DNA of 64,000 nucleotides from assembly GCF_001421715.1 (NCBI RefSeq), contig NZ_LMKP01000001.1:335682-399681 (forward strand), read 5' to 3'. The translations under genes were made by a program, and so were the position numbers. Source of the stretch: Sphingomonas sp. Leaf22 (GTDB lineage Bacteria > Pseudomonadota > Alphaproteobacteria > Sphingomonadales > Sphingomonadaceae). The notes below the pieces were generated by a model. That model saw only the letters and a list, made by a program, of their open reading frames with translations, searched no databases and was not told the DNA's origin. Shown piece by piece: positions 29,591-37,225 of this stretch. Numbering within the stretch: the stretch's first letter is position 1; each line of letters begins with the position of its first letter.

Positions 29591-29626
29591 AAAAAGGGGC
29601 GGTCCGGACGAAACCCGAACCGCCCC
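29591..29626 (-). terminator. intrinsic terminator of the entericidin-like gene
   Basis: On the minus strand a GC-rich stem (GGGGCGGT pairing with ACCGCCCC, partly extended inward) is followed at once by TTTTT. It begins 25 bases after the stop of the lipoprotein gene at 29651, so it most likely ends that transcript. Confidence 0.85.
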
Positions 29627-29650
29627 GTGACACTGGTCCGTCCGACGGAC

Positions 29651-29785
29651 TTACTTCGAATCCTTCGCCGCGCCTGCGACGGCATCGCCTGCCGAGGAAA
29701 CGTCACGACCGACACCCTCGACGGTGTTGCACGCGCTGATGACGAGGGCACCGGCAATTACTGCCAGGCTGAGAAACTTTCGCAT
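29651..29785 (-). CDS. entericidin A/B-family small lipoprotein
   Basis: The 44-residue product has a lipoprotein signal peptide (MRKFLSLAVIAGALVISAC). The acylated Cys at residue 19 is followed by NTVEGVGRDVSSAGDAVAGAAK, the short Gly/Ala-rich amphipathic pattern of the entericidin/EcnAB family. In E. coli these form an osmotically controlled toxin/antidote pair of membrane lipoproteins; here only one member is present, so the role is uncertain. The ATG at 29785 has a perfect GGAGG site 5 bases upstream. An upstream extension of the frame (to 29971) crosses a terminator and is rejected. Confidence 0.85.
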   Translation of the reverse strand: MRKFLSLAVIAGALVISACNTVEGVGRDVSSAGDAVAGAAKDSK

Positions 29786-29881
29786 GAGGACCTCCGATGA
29801 ATAGGCGGCTCGAGCCGCTCCACAGGAAAATGACCGACCCGTCGGTTCGTTCCGGTTCGGCAACCGTTTCGCGCTACCGAC

Positions 29882-29914
29882 AAAAAACAACCCGCCCGCT
29901 TTCGCGGACGGGCT
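29882..29914 (-). terminator. strong intrinsic terminator upstream of the entericidin-like gene
   Basis: On the minus strand an 11-bp stem (AGCCCGTCCGC, GAAA loop, GCGGGCGGGTT; one wobble) runs into a T-rich tract (GTTTTTTG). It lies about 190 bases downstream of the secreted-protein gene at 30104 and about 100 bases upstream of the entericidin start. It could end that transcript or that of a small RNA between them. Confidence 0.75.
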
Positions 29915-30103
29915 GTTTAACTCAGAATTCGAATTCGGGCCCGGCGATGCTACCGGGGGGGGAGGGTTCACACCAACCGGGCCCTGTTCGTGGATAGCGA
30001 GAGCGGGGGGGCATAAAATCGCTATCCGAGGGTGATAACGGGATGCCCGATGCTTGGTTCCGACCGCTACGCTTCTTTTTTTGAAATCGTCGGCCGGTGA
30101 CGA
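29915..30103 (-). ncRNA. possible structured small RNA or long 3' untranslated region
   Basis: This gene-free stretch precedes the terminator at 29882-29914 on the minus strand. It can fold: GGGCCCGG (about 29985) pairs with CCGGGCCC (about 29940) around a loop rich in C, and GAATTCGAATTC is self-complementary. Another pair of arms is GGATAGCGA (about 30030) and TCGCTATCC (about 29992). It does not match tmRNA, SRP RNA, RNase P or 6S RNA by the motifs I know. It is either the 3' end of the upstream transcript or an independent small RNA; no promoter could be fixed. Confidence 0.3.
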
Positions 30104-30778
30104 TCAGGCGGGAAACTCGCCGCAACGCTTCGTCTGCCACAGCCCCTTGCGCCAGCACTTCTTGTTCTCGAACTGGTAGAGCCGCACCGGGCGCACATAA
30201 TAGGGGATGGCGCGCGTGAACTGCTGATCGCCATACGCGACCAGCGAGTTGCGCAGCTTGCGCAGCCGCATCTCGGCGAACTCGCCCAGATAGCCCCGCG
30301 GTACGAAGATCGCTTCCTGTCCGATCTCGTTTGCCGCCTGGCAGAAGCCGAGCTGCGCCGAAACCGTCGAGAAGCCCGAATATACCCGGGTGCCGAACTG
30401 GTCGAGCGCGGTCTGGCCGGCCTTGGTCGACCCGGCGGTGCGGATGAAATATTTGCTGAGCGCGTCATAGCTCTGCTTCAGCTCGTCGGTGTGATCGAAC
30501 AGCATCGCATTGTAATTGTGCAGCGTCAGCAGCGTCGGTTCGAACTGGCATTGCAACGCCGCGACGTTCAGCCCCGATCGCAGGTTCCACAACACCGCGG
30601 CACGCAGTTCGGCGGGGGTCGCGCCGGGCAGTGCCTGCGTGGCGACGCCGGTCTCCTCGCCGGTGACGCGCGGGCCGTCGATATCGACCGGCTTCAGATA
30701 AAATTGTGCCGACGCGGGGGTTGCCGCGACGGTCAGGGCGGCGACAGCGGCCAGGACCAGAGTACGCACTACGCTCAT
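30104..30778 (-). CDS. secreted protein of unknown function
   Basis: The 224-residue product has a clear signal peptide (MSVVRTLVLAAVAALTVAATPASAQ, trimmed at AxA near residue 24) and should be periplasmic. The mature part is mixed alpha-helical, with Cys in ALQCQF, LGFCQAAN, KKCWRK and KRCGEF, which may form two disulfides. The end is basic with the segment YYVRPVRLYQFENKKCW. I do not recognise the family and cannot name a function. It is transcribed apart from its neighbours. Confidence 0.75.
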   Translation of the reverse strand: MSVVRTLVLAAVAALTVAATPASAQFYLKPVDIDGPRVTGEETGVATQALPGATPAELRAAVLWNLRSGLNVAALQCQFEPTLLTLHNYNAMLFDHTDELKQSYDALSKYFIRTAGSTKAGQTALDQFGTRVYSGFSTVSAQLGFCQAANEIGQEAIFVPRGYLGEFAEMRLRKLRNSLVAYGDQQFTRAIPYYVRPVRLYQFENKKCWRKGLWQTKRCGEFPA

Positions 30779-30923
30779 CTCTTTCTTTCACGGCGCATCG
30801 GCGCCTTGGACGAGCGCGATGGTTAGGCAGTTTTGCCCAGCGACCCAAGCCCGATTTTACGATCATCGTCACGTTTCGCCGCACGGCCGCGTAACGATCG
30901 TTGCGCCGCCCGATCGGGCAACG

Positions 30924-30955
30924 AAAAGGGGCCGCCCGGTCGCCCGGACGGCCCC
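30924..30955 (-). terminator. intrinsic terminator of the Met-rich lipoprotein gene
   Basis: On the minus strand, GGGGCCGTCCGG and CCGGGCGGCCCC form a stem with a GCGA-like loop followed by TTTT. It starts about 25 bases after the lipoprotein stop at 30981. Confidence 0.85.
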
Positions 30956-30980
30956 CTGCCAGAATAGCCGAAACGGCTGA

Positions 30981-31253
30981 TTACATGGCGTTGGTCATGC
31001 CGGCTTCGTTCGACATCATCATGGTGTCGTTCGACATCATGCTGTCGTTCGACATCATCATGGTGTCGTTGCCCATCGCGCCGTCAACGGCGGTCATGTT
31101 GTCGGACATCGTGCCGTCCATCATGTCCGTCGAGTTCAGGTCGGTGACGGTCGCGTTGTCGGCGGTGGTTTCGGTGTTGCCACCGCAAGCCGACAGTGCC
31201 AGTGCCGCGCCGGCAACGATCGAACCGGTCAGAATCTTCGAAAATGCACGCAT
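30981..31253 (-). CDS. Met-rich lipoprotein with SND-MMM repeats
   Basis: The 90-residue product starts with a lipoprotein signal peptide ending in LALSAC (Cys at about residue 23). The mature part is Asp/Asn/Thr/Met-rich: MMDGTMSDNM, then GNDTMMMSND, SMMSND, TMMMSNE. About 18 of the last 50 residues are Met. The C-terminal part is encoded by near-identical 18-21-base DNA repeats (31011-31070), so copy number could vary. Methionine-rich periplasmic segments can bind Cu(I)/Ag(I) in other proteins; that is only a hypothesis here. The ATG at 31253 has an AGGGAGC ribosome site; the frame upstream to 31361 is rejected as it overlaps lipB. Confidence 0.75.
   Translation of the reverse strand: MRAFSKILTGSIVAGAALALSACGGNTETTADNATVTDLNSTDMMDGTMSDNMTAVDGAMGNDTMMMSNDSMMSNDTMMMSNEAGMTNAM
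31011..31070. repeat. tandem coding repeat in the Met-rich lipoprotein gene
   Basis: Three adjacent units beginning GTTCGACATCAT (plus strand) are 21, 18 and 21 bases long. They encode the SND-(S/T)-Met-Met-(Met) repeats on the minus strand. The unit lengths are multiples of three, so copy-number changes would keep frame. Confidence 0.8.
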
Positions 31254-31341
31254 GGTAAGCTCCCTAAGCTGTGGAGTAGGCGGCGTTCTTAGCCGTTCAT
31301 ACCCAATCCGCTCGGGACAGTAGTCGAACGACCCGTCCCCC

Positions 31342-32031
31342 TCAAGCCTCGTTTTGTGCACTAGCGTACAAGGCGCTCAGGAAGACGGCGAAACCGTCTG
31401 CCAACGCCCGGTCGAAATCATTGGTATCGATCGGTTTGCCAAGGGCCTGCGCGCTCGTCACCGGATATTCCGCGATACCACATGGAATAATCCCACCGAA
31501 ATGTGTCAGATCCGGGGCGAGATTGACCGAAAATCCATGCAGGGTCGCCCATCGCCGCACCCGGACGCCGATCGCGCCGATCTTGGCCTCGGTCCCGCCG
31601 TCGCTGGTCCAGATGCCGATCCGGTCGGGCACGGCATAGGCATGAATGCCGAATTCGCCGAGCGCGCCGATGACCCATGATTCGACCGCATGGACGAAGC
31701 GCCGCACGTCGCGCCCGCGCCGGGTCAGGTCGAGCATCAGATACCCGATCCGCTGGCCCGGCCCATGATAGGTATAGCGACCGCCGCGTCCCGCCGCATG
31801 GACCGGGAACCGAGTATCGAGCAGCTCGGCGGGGTCGGCGCTGGTGCCGGCGGTGTAGAGCGGCGGATGTTCGAGCAGCCACACCATTTCGGTCGCGCTG
31901 CGATCGGCGATAGCGGTCGCGCGCGCCTCCATTTCTGCCAGCGCCGCCGGATATTCGATGCGGCCGGGCGAGCGGCGCCATTCGATCTGCTGTTCGGTCG
32001 CGATGGGCGGGACGAAGGAGTGGGTAGCCAT
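31342..32031 (-). CDS. lipB: octanoyl-(acyl carrier protein):protein octanoyltransferase LipB
   Basis: LipB moves octanoyl from acyl carrier protein to lipoyl domains, the first step of lipoate synthesis. The 229-residue product shows [21 protein letters not shown], the catalytic Lys in [10 protein letters not shown] and the catalytic Cys in [13 protein letters not shown]. The start is placed at the ATG giving [11 protein letters not shown] second ATG 6 bases upstream is equally possible, as neither has a clear ribosome site. The longer frame to 32148 would overlap the divergent gene at 32095 and is rejected. Confidence 0.92.
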   Translation of the reverse strand: MATHSFVPPIATEQQIEWRRSPGRIEYPAALAEMEARATAIADRSATEMVWLLEHPPLYTAGTSADPAELLDTRFPVHAAGRGGRYTYHGPGQRIGYLMLDLTRRGRDVRRFVHAVESWVIGALGEFGIHAYAVPDRIGIWTSDGGTEAKIGAIGVRVRRWATLHGFSVNLAPDLTHFGGIIPCGIAEYPVTSAQALGKPIDTNDFDRALADGFAVFLSALYASAQNEA

Positions 32032-32094
32032 TTTCATTCGCGAAGAGGAGAGGTAGAGCGACGTCCATCGAACAAATGGGGAGCGAGCGCAACG

Positions 32095-32931
32095 ATGGTA
32101 AGTGTCGGAACGGTGTGGGACCGGGCGGTCGATTTCGTCCGCGATCATCTGGGCGCGGTGATGCCGGTACTGATCGTCACCCAGTTCGCTGCGCCGGCGG
32201 TCAGCGGCAGCCTCGCCGGGGTGCGCGCCGATGCGACCGGCGGTACCGCCGCCGCCCTCGGGCTGTTGTCGGTGGCGACCATGCTGATCTCGCTATGGGG
32301 CGCACTGTATCTGATCGGGTTCGCCGCGCAGCCGAGCGGTCGCGAGGATCGTCATGCGGCGATGAACATCGCCACCCGCCGGTTCGTGCCGCTGATCGGG
32401 ATCAGCATCGTCGTCCTCGTCGCACTCGCCATCCTCGCGCTTCCCGGCATCCTGCTGGCCGTGGCCAGCGGGTTCGATTTCATGGCGATCGCGAACGGCA
32501 CGTCGTTGCAGCCGTCCGAATTCGGCAAGCTCGGTTCGGCGCTGCTTTATCTCGTCGTTTTCGCGCTGTTCGTCCTGTGGCTGTCGGCGCGGTTGCTGCC
32601 GATCAATGCGGTCATCGCGATGGAGCGGCGCGGGCTGGGCGCGTTCGGTCGTGCGTTCGCGCTGACGCGGGGCATGACGTGGAAGCTGATCGGGCTGATC
32701 ATCCTGTACGCCATCGTCGCCGGGATCGCCGTATCGGCGGCGCAGTTCGTGTTCGGTTCGGTCGTCGCGCTGATCGCCGGCGATACCGGCGGCCTGTCGC
32801 TCGCCGCCATCGGTGGCGCGGTCGCGGTTGCGGCGGTCAGTTCGGTGCTGGCGCTGTTCCAGTCGGCGTTCATCGGCAAGCTGTATCGCGCCGTCGTCGG
32901 TGAACAGGACGATCTGGCCGTCTTCGCATGA
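32095..32931 (+). CDS. polytopic membrane protein, first of a paralogous pair
   Basis: The 278-residue product has about six hydrophobic segments and no catalytic motif. A cytoplasmic loop reads [21 protein letters not shown], and the next protein has a matching loop (RRFGDAMSRALALTRGHVLQL). The A-x-A-L-T-R-G pattern occurs in large integral membrane families such as the membrane domain near glycerophosphodiester phosphodiesterases, so an unspecified membrane function is all that can be said. The ATG at 32095 is preceded by GGGAGCGAG. It is divergent from lipB, and its stop overlaps the next ATG. Confidence 0.75.
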   Translation: MVSVGTVWDRAVDFVRDHLGAVMPVLIVTQFAAPAVSGSLAGVRADATGGTAAALGLLSVATMLISLWGALYLIGFAAQPSGREDRHAAMNIATRRFVPLIGISIVVLVALAILALPGILLAVASGFDFMAIANGTSLQPSEFGKLGSALLYLVVFALFVLWLSARLLPINAVIAMERRGLGAFGRAFALTRGMTWKLIGLIILYAIVAGIAVSAAQFVFGSVVALIAGDTGGLSLAAIGGAVAVAAVSSVLALFQSAFIGKLYRAVVGEQDDLAVFA

Positions 32932-33671
32932 GGCTGGATATCGGTGCGGCAGTACGTGACGCGGTCGCGATCTGGCGGCGGGATCGCGACGTCATCGTGG
33001 CGGTCGCGGGCGTGTTCTTCTTCCTGCCCAATCTGGCGCTGTCGCTGTTGCTGACGACGGCACAGACGCAGGTTTCGGTCGGCGCGGCTGGCGCGGCGGA
33101 CGAGCGCGCGATGCTGGCAGTGATGCAGGCACAGTTGATCGATAACGCCCCATGGTTCGGCCTGCAGCTGCTGGTTGAACTGATCGGTATCGCAGTGCTG
33201 CTGACGCTGTTGCTCGATTCTACCCGTCCGACGGTGGGCGAGGCCTTGCGCAGCGTCGCCCGCCGCCTGCCGGTGCTGGTGGCGGCGACGCTGCTGGTCA
33301 ACGCGGCCAAGACGGTCGGATTGCTGCTGCTGGTACTGCCCGGCCTGTACGTGATCGGCCGGGTGTTCGTGGTTATGCCGGTACTGGTTGCCGAGCCGGA
33401 GCGGCGTTTTGGCGATGCGATGAGCCGCGCGCTCGCGCTGACGCGCGGTCATGTGCTGCAACTGCTGTCGCTGTCGGCGCTGTTGTATTTCGGCGGGCAG
33501 TTGATTGCGCTGCTGCTGACCAACACCGCCAGTGCGGTATCGCGCAGCGGCGGCAATCCGGTGACGATGGCGATGCTTGCGACCGCCATTGCCTTTGTCG
33601 GGGCGGCAATGTCGACCGCCTTCGCGCTGGTCCGGGCGACCGTCTATCGACGGTTGGCCAGCAGGGGATAA
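32928..33671 (+). CDS. polytopic membrane protein, second of a paralogous pair
   Basis: The 247-residue product again has about six hydrophobic segments and the RALALTRG loop shared with the preceding gene, whose stop it overlaps (ATGA). The two probably arose by duplication and may act as a hetero-complex; this is inference. Its 3' end overlaps the convergent GNAT gene by 28 bases. No transport or enzymatic signature is visible. Confidence 0.75.
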   Translation: MRLDIGAAVRDAVAIWRRDRDVIVAVAGVFFFLPNLALSLLLTTAQTQVSVGAAGAADERAMLAVMQAQLIDNAPWFGLQLLVELIGIAVLLTLLLDSTRPTVGEALRSVARRLPVLVAATLLVNAAKTVGLLLLVLPGLYVIGRVFVVMPVLVAEPERRFGDAMSRALALTRGHVLQLLSLSALLYFGGQLIALLLTNTASAVSRSGGNPVTMAMLATAIAFVGAAMSTAFALVRATVYRRLASRG

Positions 33672-34237
33672 TGCGGCGCGCCGTCGGCGGGAAGGATGCC
33701 GATGGCGCGCGGATCGGCGAAGGTCTCGATCGTCCGCTGGTACGGCACGAAGCCCGAACGCCGATAGAAGCCCAAAGCACCGGGATGGTCGAGCGTACAG
33801 GTATGGACCCACACCCGCCGCACATCCTTGCGCCACGCCAGCCCCAGCGCCTGCGCCATCAGCCAGCGGCCATGGCCCTGTCCCGTCAGTTCGGGGATCA
33901 GTCCGACATAGGATAGTTCGCACTCGCCCGCCTTCCGGTCGTCGAGTTCGAGCATCCCGACCTCGATCCCCGCGCGATCGACCACCGCCCAGATGCGGAC
34001 CGCATCGCCGTGGAGGATTGCGGCCAGCGTGTCGTCGGCCATCACCAGTCGCGAAAACCACAGCCATGGTCCGCCGATCCGGCGGAAGAGCGCGCGATAG
34101 CGATCGATCGCCGGCTTGTCCCAGCGCACCAGTTGCAGCGACGACGCCGGCAGCGGGGCCGGACGCGGCCGTTCGAGCATTTCGAGCGAGGTGACGATCG
34201 TCGCCACCTCGTCCGGCTTGACCGGGATCAGCCCCAC
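33644..34237 (-). CDS. GNAT-family N-acetyltransferase
   Basis: The 197-residue product has the acetyl-CoA binding motif of GNAT enzymes (PELTGQGHGRWLMAQAL, about residues 118-134) and the C-terminal HPGALGFYRRSGF block. The acceptor substrate cannot be inferred. It starts on a GTG four bases after the hemF stop, so it is the second gene of a hemF operon. The 3' end overlaps the convergent membrane-protein gene by 28 bases. Confidence 0.85.
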   Translation of the reverse strand: MGLIPVKPDEVATIVTSLEMLERPRPAPLPASSLQLVRWDKPAIDRYRALFRRIGGPWLWFSRLVMADDTLAAILHGDAVRIWAVVDRAGIEVGMLELDDRKAGECELSYVGLIPELTGQGHGRWLMAQALGLAWRKDVRRVWVHTCTLDHPGALGFYRRSGFVPYQRTIETFADPRAIGILPADGAPHYPLLANRR

Positions 34238-34241
34238 CGCG

Positions 34242-35090
34242 TCAACTCCACGTCGCCAGCGGCGGCAGGCTCATTAGGATCGCATCGATATTGCCGCCGG
34301 TCTTCAGGCCGAACAGCGTCCCCCGGTCATAGACCAGATTGAACTCGGCATAGCGCCCGCGCCATTCGAGCTGCCGGGCGCGATCGGCATCGTCGAACGG
34401 CATTCCCATCCGCCGCCGGACGAGTTGCGGATAGATCGACAGGAATGCTTCCCCGACATCGCGGGTGAAGGCGAAATCATCCTCCCAGTCGTTCGACAGA
34501 TGATCGTAGAAGATGCCACCGACCCCGCGGTGCACGCCGCGATGGGGGATGTAGAAATAATCGTCGGCCCATTGCCGGAACCGCGGATAATGCGCCGGAT
34601 CATGGGCATCGCAGGCGGCCTGCATCGCCGCGTGGAAGTCGGCGGTATCCTGTGGATAGGGGAGCGGCGGATTGAGGTCCGCGCCGCCGCCGAACCAGCG
34701 TTTGGTGGTCACCAGGAACCGGCAGTTCATATGGACGGCGGGGACATGTGGATTGGCCATGTGCGCGACGAGACTGATACCCGTCGCGAAGAACCGCGGA
34801 TCGTCGGCGGCCCCATGGATCGACTTGGCGAACTTGCCCTCGAACGTGCCGCCGACCGTCGAGACGTTCACCCCGACCTTTTCAAATACCTTGCCCTTCA
34901 TCACCCCACGAACACCGCCGCCGCCGGGTTCGTCCGACGGGTCGACGCGGTCCCAGCGGGTATAGTCGAAGGTCGCGTCCGACCCGCCCTCGCGCTCGAT
35001 CGCTTCGAACGAAGCGCAGATGCGGTCCCGCAGTGATTCGAACCAGATGCGGGCGGATTGTTGCTGGGGGTCGAGCGGTTGCATGGCCAT
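34242..35090 (-). CDS. hemF: oxygen-dependent coproporphyrinogen III oxidase
   Basis: HemF decarboxylates coproporphyrinogen III to protoporphyrinogen IX with oxygen in heme synthesis. The 282-residue product has the family motifs [39 protein letters not shown] and the C-terminal [24 protein letters not shown]. The start is set at the ATG giving [10 protein letters not shown]; a second ATG two codons later is possible. The longer opening from a TTG at 35120 is less likely. The gene is divergent from kduI. Confidence 0.95.
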   Translation of the reverse strand: MAMQPLDPQQQSARIWFESLRDRICASFEAIEREGGSDATFDYTRWDRVDPSDEPGGGGVRGVMKGKVFEKVGVNVSTVGGTFEGKFAKSIHGAADDPRFFATGISLVAHMANPHVPAVHMNCRFLVTTKRWFGGGADLNPPLPYPQDTADFHAAMQAACDAHDPAHYPRFRQWADDYFYIPHRGVHRGVGGIFYDHLSNDWEDDFAFTRDVGEAFLSIYPQLVRRRMGMPFDDADRARQLEWRGRYAEFNLVYDRGTLFGLKTGGNIDAILMSLPPLATWS

Positions 35091-35433
35091 CGCTTTGCCG
35101 GGCGGGGCGGGCAGGGGCAAGAGGACGGAGAGCGTCTACCGGATGCACAACGACAGGGAACCGGTGTCATTTTTTGTTGAAGCACGTCGGTTAACCCGGT
35201 TTGCGACCTTTAAATGTCCGCATATCGAACAGATAAATCATATTACGGAACAACAAGGCGTGCCGGCTCTATCGGCGGCAACGGCTCGCTGCGACGCAAA
35301 TCTGCCATTCCTGTATCATAAAAACCGGTCGACGGGACGGTTCCGTGGGGGTAGGACGGTGACAACCAAATCGAACCGCCGGACCTTTCGGCAGCGAACC
35401 TACGCTGATACCGGTTACCTGATGGAGAGAGAC
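35091..35433 (+). promoter_or_regulatory. leader region between hemF and kduI
   Basis: This 343-base gene-free region separates divergent hemF and kduI. It is markedly AT-richer from about 35165 to 35250 and from about 35300 to 35335. Three ACCGGT hexamers occur at 35160, 35324 and 35410, and a perfect palindrome GGTTAACC at 35189-35196. It should hold promoters for both directions. No transcription start can be fixed by eye. Confidence 0.45.
35407..35419. promoter_or_regulatory. candidate operator of the kdu operon
   Basis: The imperfect palindrome GATACCGGTTACC lies 15 bases before the kduI start, in a region where a bound repressor would block expression. The ACCGGT core recalls LacI/GntR-type sugar-operon operators. 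No regulator gene is encoded nearby, so the binding protein is unknown. Confidence 0.35.
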
Positions 35434-36273
35434 ATGTTCGACCGCACCTATTACGCGACCCATCCCGACATGATGGAATGCGTTTCGAACGAGGAACTGC
35501 GCGACCGGTATCTGATCGACGGGCTGTTCCGTGAAGGCGAATGCGTCCTGAACTATACCCATGCCGACCGGTTCGTGATCGGTGGCGTTGCGGTCGGCGA
35601 TACGCCGGTGAAGCTGCCCGCGCAGACCGAACCGAAATCGGCCGCCGGGCACCCGTTTCTCGAACGGCGCGAAATGGCCGTGGTCAATGTCGGCGATGCC
35701 GAAGGCACGCTGACCGTCGATGGCGAGACGTTCACGCTCGGCAACAAGGACTGCGTCTATGTCACCATGGGTGCCACCGACGTCGAATTCGGCGGCACGG
35801 GCGCGCGTTTCTATATCGCATCGTGCCCGGCGCATAAAGGTTTCACCACCCGCAAGCTCGGCATCGCCGACGCCAATGCGCTCGACCGTGGCAGCTTGGA
35901 GGAATCGAACGAACGCACCATCTATCAGCTGGTCATTCCGGGCGTATGCGATTCGGCGCAGCTGGTCATGGGGCTGACGGTGCTGAAGCCCGGCAGCGTG
36001 TGGAACACCATGCCGCCGCACATCCATGAGCGTCGCAGCGAGATCTATTTCTACTTCGAACTGCCGACCGACAACGACAAGGTGTTCCATTACATGGGCG
36101 AGGGCGAAGCGATGCGCCACATCGTCATGGGCAATGAGGAAGCGGTCATCTCGCCGCCGTGGTCGGTGCATATGGGGTCGGGCACGCGCGCCTATGCGTT
36201 TATCTGGGCGATGGCGGGTGAGAACCAGGACTATACCGACATGAACGTGCTCGACATCTGCCAACTGGCGTGA
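35434..36273 (+). CDS. kduI: 5-dehydro-4-deoxy-D-glucuronate isomerase KduI
   Basis: KduI isomerises 5-dehydro-4-deoxy-D-glucuronate, a product of pectate or uronic-polymer cleavage, to 3-deoxy-D-glycero-2,5-hexodiulosonate. The 279-residue cupin-like protein matches the family length and begins [21 protein letters not shown]. The metal site is visible as [16 protein letters not shown]. The ATG at 35434 has GGAGAG five bases upstream, while the ATG at 35422 contains that site in its own codons and is rejected. It is followed by kduD and kdgK, the rest of the route to KDPG. Confidence 0.95.
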   Translation: MFDRTYYATHPDMMECVSNEELRDRYLIDGLFREGECVLNYTHADRFVIGGVAVGDTPVKLPAQTEPKSAAGHPFLERREMAVVNVGDAEGTLTVDGETFTLGNKDCVYVTMGATDVEFGGTGARFYIASCPAHKGFTTRKLGIADANALDRGSLEESNERTIYQLVIPGVCDSAQLVMGLTVLKPGSVWNTMPPHIHERRSEIYFYFELPTDNDKVFHYMGEGEAMRHIVMGNEEAVISPPWSVHMGSGTRAYAFIWAMAGENQDYTDMNVLDICQLA

Positions 36274-36309
36274 GCGAACAACACTGCTGACGATCGTACT
36301 CGAACCAAA

Positions 36310-36392
36310 CGTCATCCCGGCGCAGGCTGGGATCTCCCGGTGATGGAGCGCGGCAGGAGCCGCGGGAGGCCCCAGCCTGCGCCGGGGCGACG
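36310..36392. repeat. dispersed inverted repeat between kduI and kduD
   Basis: The left arm CGTCATCCCGGCGCAGGCTG, continuing GGATCTCCCG, and the right arm CGGGAGGCCCC followed by AGCCTGCGCCGGGGCGACG are near-complementary, with about 20 bases between. In RNA it would form a long hairpin within the kdu operon, which may stabilise the upstream message or lower expression of the later genes. The remaining bases of the 199-base gap show no gene. Confidence 0.8.
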
Positions 36393-36472
36393 TCCGGTTC
36401 GAAGGGGCGTTCTTCCAGCCGCATTGCCATGACCGCTTTGGAACCCGCCCGGCGGGACATGAGGGACCAACC

Positions 36473-37225
36473 ATGAATCCTTTCGATCTTTCGGGCCGGG
36501 TCGCGGCCGTCACCGGTGCCAATACCGGCATCGGACAGGCCATCGCGCTGGCGCTGGCCGCCGCCGGGGCCGATGTCGCGCTAATCGGTCGTACCCCGGC
36601 CGCCGATACCGCCGAACGGGCGCGGGCGATGGGTCGCCGTGCGGAGATCGTCTCCGCCGACCTGTCGACCATCGCGCCGGTCGACGGGGTCGTGTCGCAG
36701 GTCGTCGATACGCTGGGCGGCCTCGACATTCTGGTCAACAATGCCGGGATCATCCGCCGCGCCGACAGCCTCGACTTCACCGAAGCCGATTGGGACGCGG
36801 TGATCGACACCAACCTGAAATCGGTGTTTTTCCTCTGCCAGTCCGCCGGCCGGCATATGGTCGCGCAGGGGCGGGGCAAGATCATCAACATCGCGTCGAT
36901 GCTGACCTTTCAGGGTGGTGTCCGCGTGCCGAGCTATACCGCGTCGAAATCGGGGATCGGTGGCCTGACCAAGCTGCTCGCGAACGAATGGGCGGCGAAG
37001 GGCGTGAACGTCAACGCGATCGCGCCAGGCTATATCGCGACCAACAACACCGCCGCCTTGCAGGCCGACGAAACCCGCAACCGCCAGATTGTCGAGCGCA
37101 TTCCCGCCGGGCGTTGGGGTGCGGCCGACGATCTGGGCGGTGCTGCGGTATTCCTTGCCTCGTCCGCGTCCGATTATGTTAACGGTCACGTCCTTGCGGT
37201 CGATGGGGGATGGCTGGCGCGATGA
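36473..37225 (+). CDS. kduD: 2-dehydro-3-deoxy-D-gluconate 5-dehydrogenase KduD
   Basis: KduD reduces the KduI product to 2-keto-3-deoxygluconate with NADH. The 250-residue short-chain dehydrogenase begins MNPFDLSGRVAAVTGANTGI and has the nucleotide loop TGANTGIG, NNAG, the catalytic Ser and YTASK motif (YxxxK) and the C-terminal GHVLAVDGGWLAR. This close match to the KduD pattern, plus its neighbours, makes the assignment firm. Its stop overlaps the kdgK ATG. Confidence 0.94.
   Translation: MNPFDLSGRVAAVTGANTGIGQAIALALAAAGADVALIGRTPAADTAERARAMGRRAEIVSADLSTIAPVDGVVSQVVDTLGGLDILVNNAGIIRRADSLDFTEADWDAVIDTNLKSVFFLCQSAGRHMVAQGRGKIINIASMLTFQGGVRVPSYTASKSGIGGLTKLLANEWAAKGVNVNAIAPGYIATNNTAALQADETRNRQIVERIPAGRWGAADDLGGAAVFLASSASDYVNGHVLAVDGGWLAR

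Noticed and set aside
29334..29630. Plus-strand frame of 98 codons after tatC
   Set aside because: It overlaps the tatC end, has no ribosome site and ends in the terminator of the opposite-strand gene; composition is unlike a protein.
31011..31070. Possible CRISPR-like array
   Set aside because: The units are 18-21 bases, tandem without spacers, and code for repeated residues within a lipoprotein gene.
35020..35433. N-terminal extension of kduI into the hemF region
   Set aside because: KduI family length and the GGAGAG ribosome site support the ATG at 35434; the upstream part is the leader and antisense to hemF.
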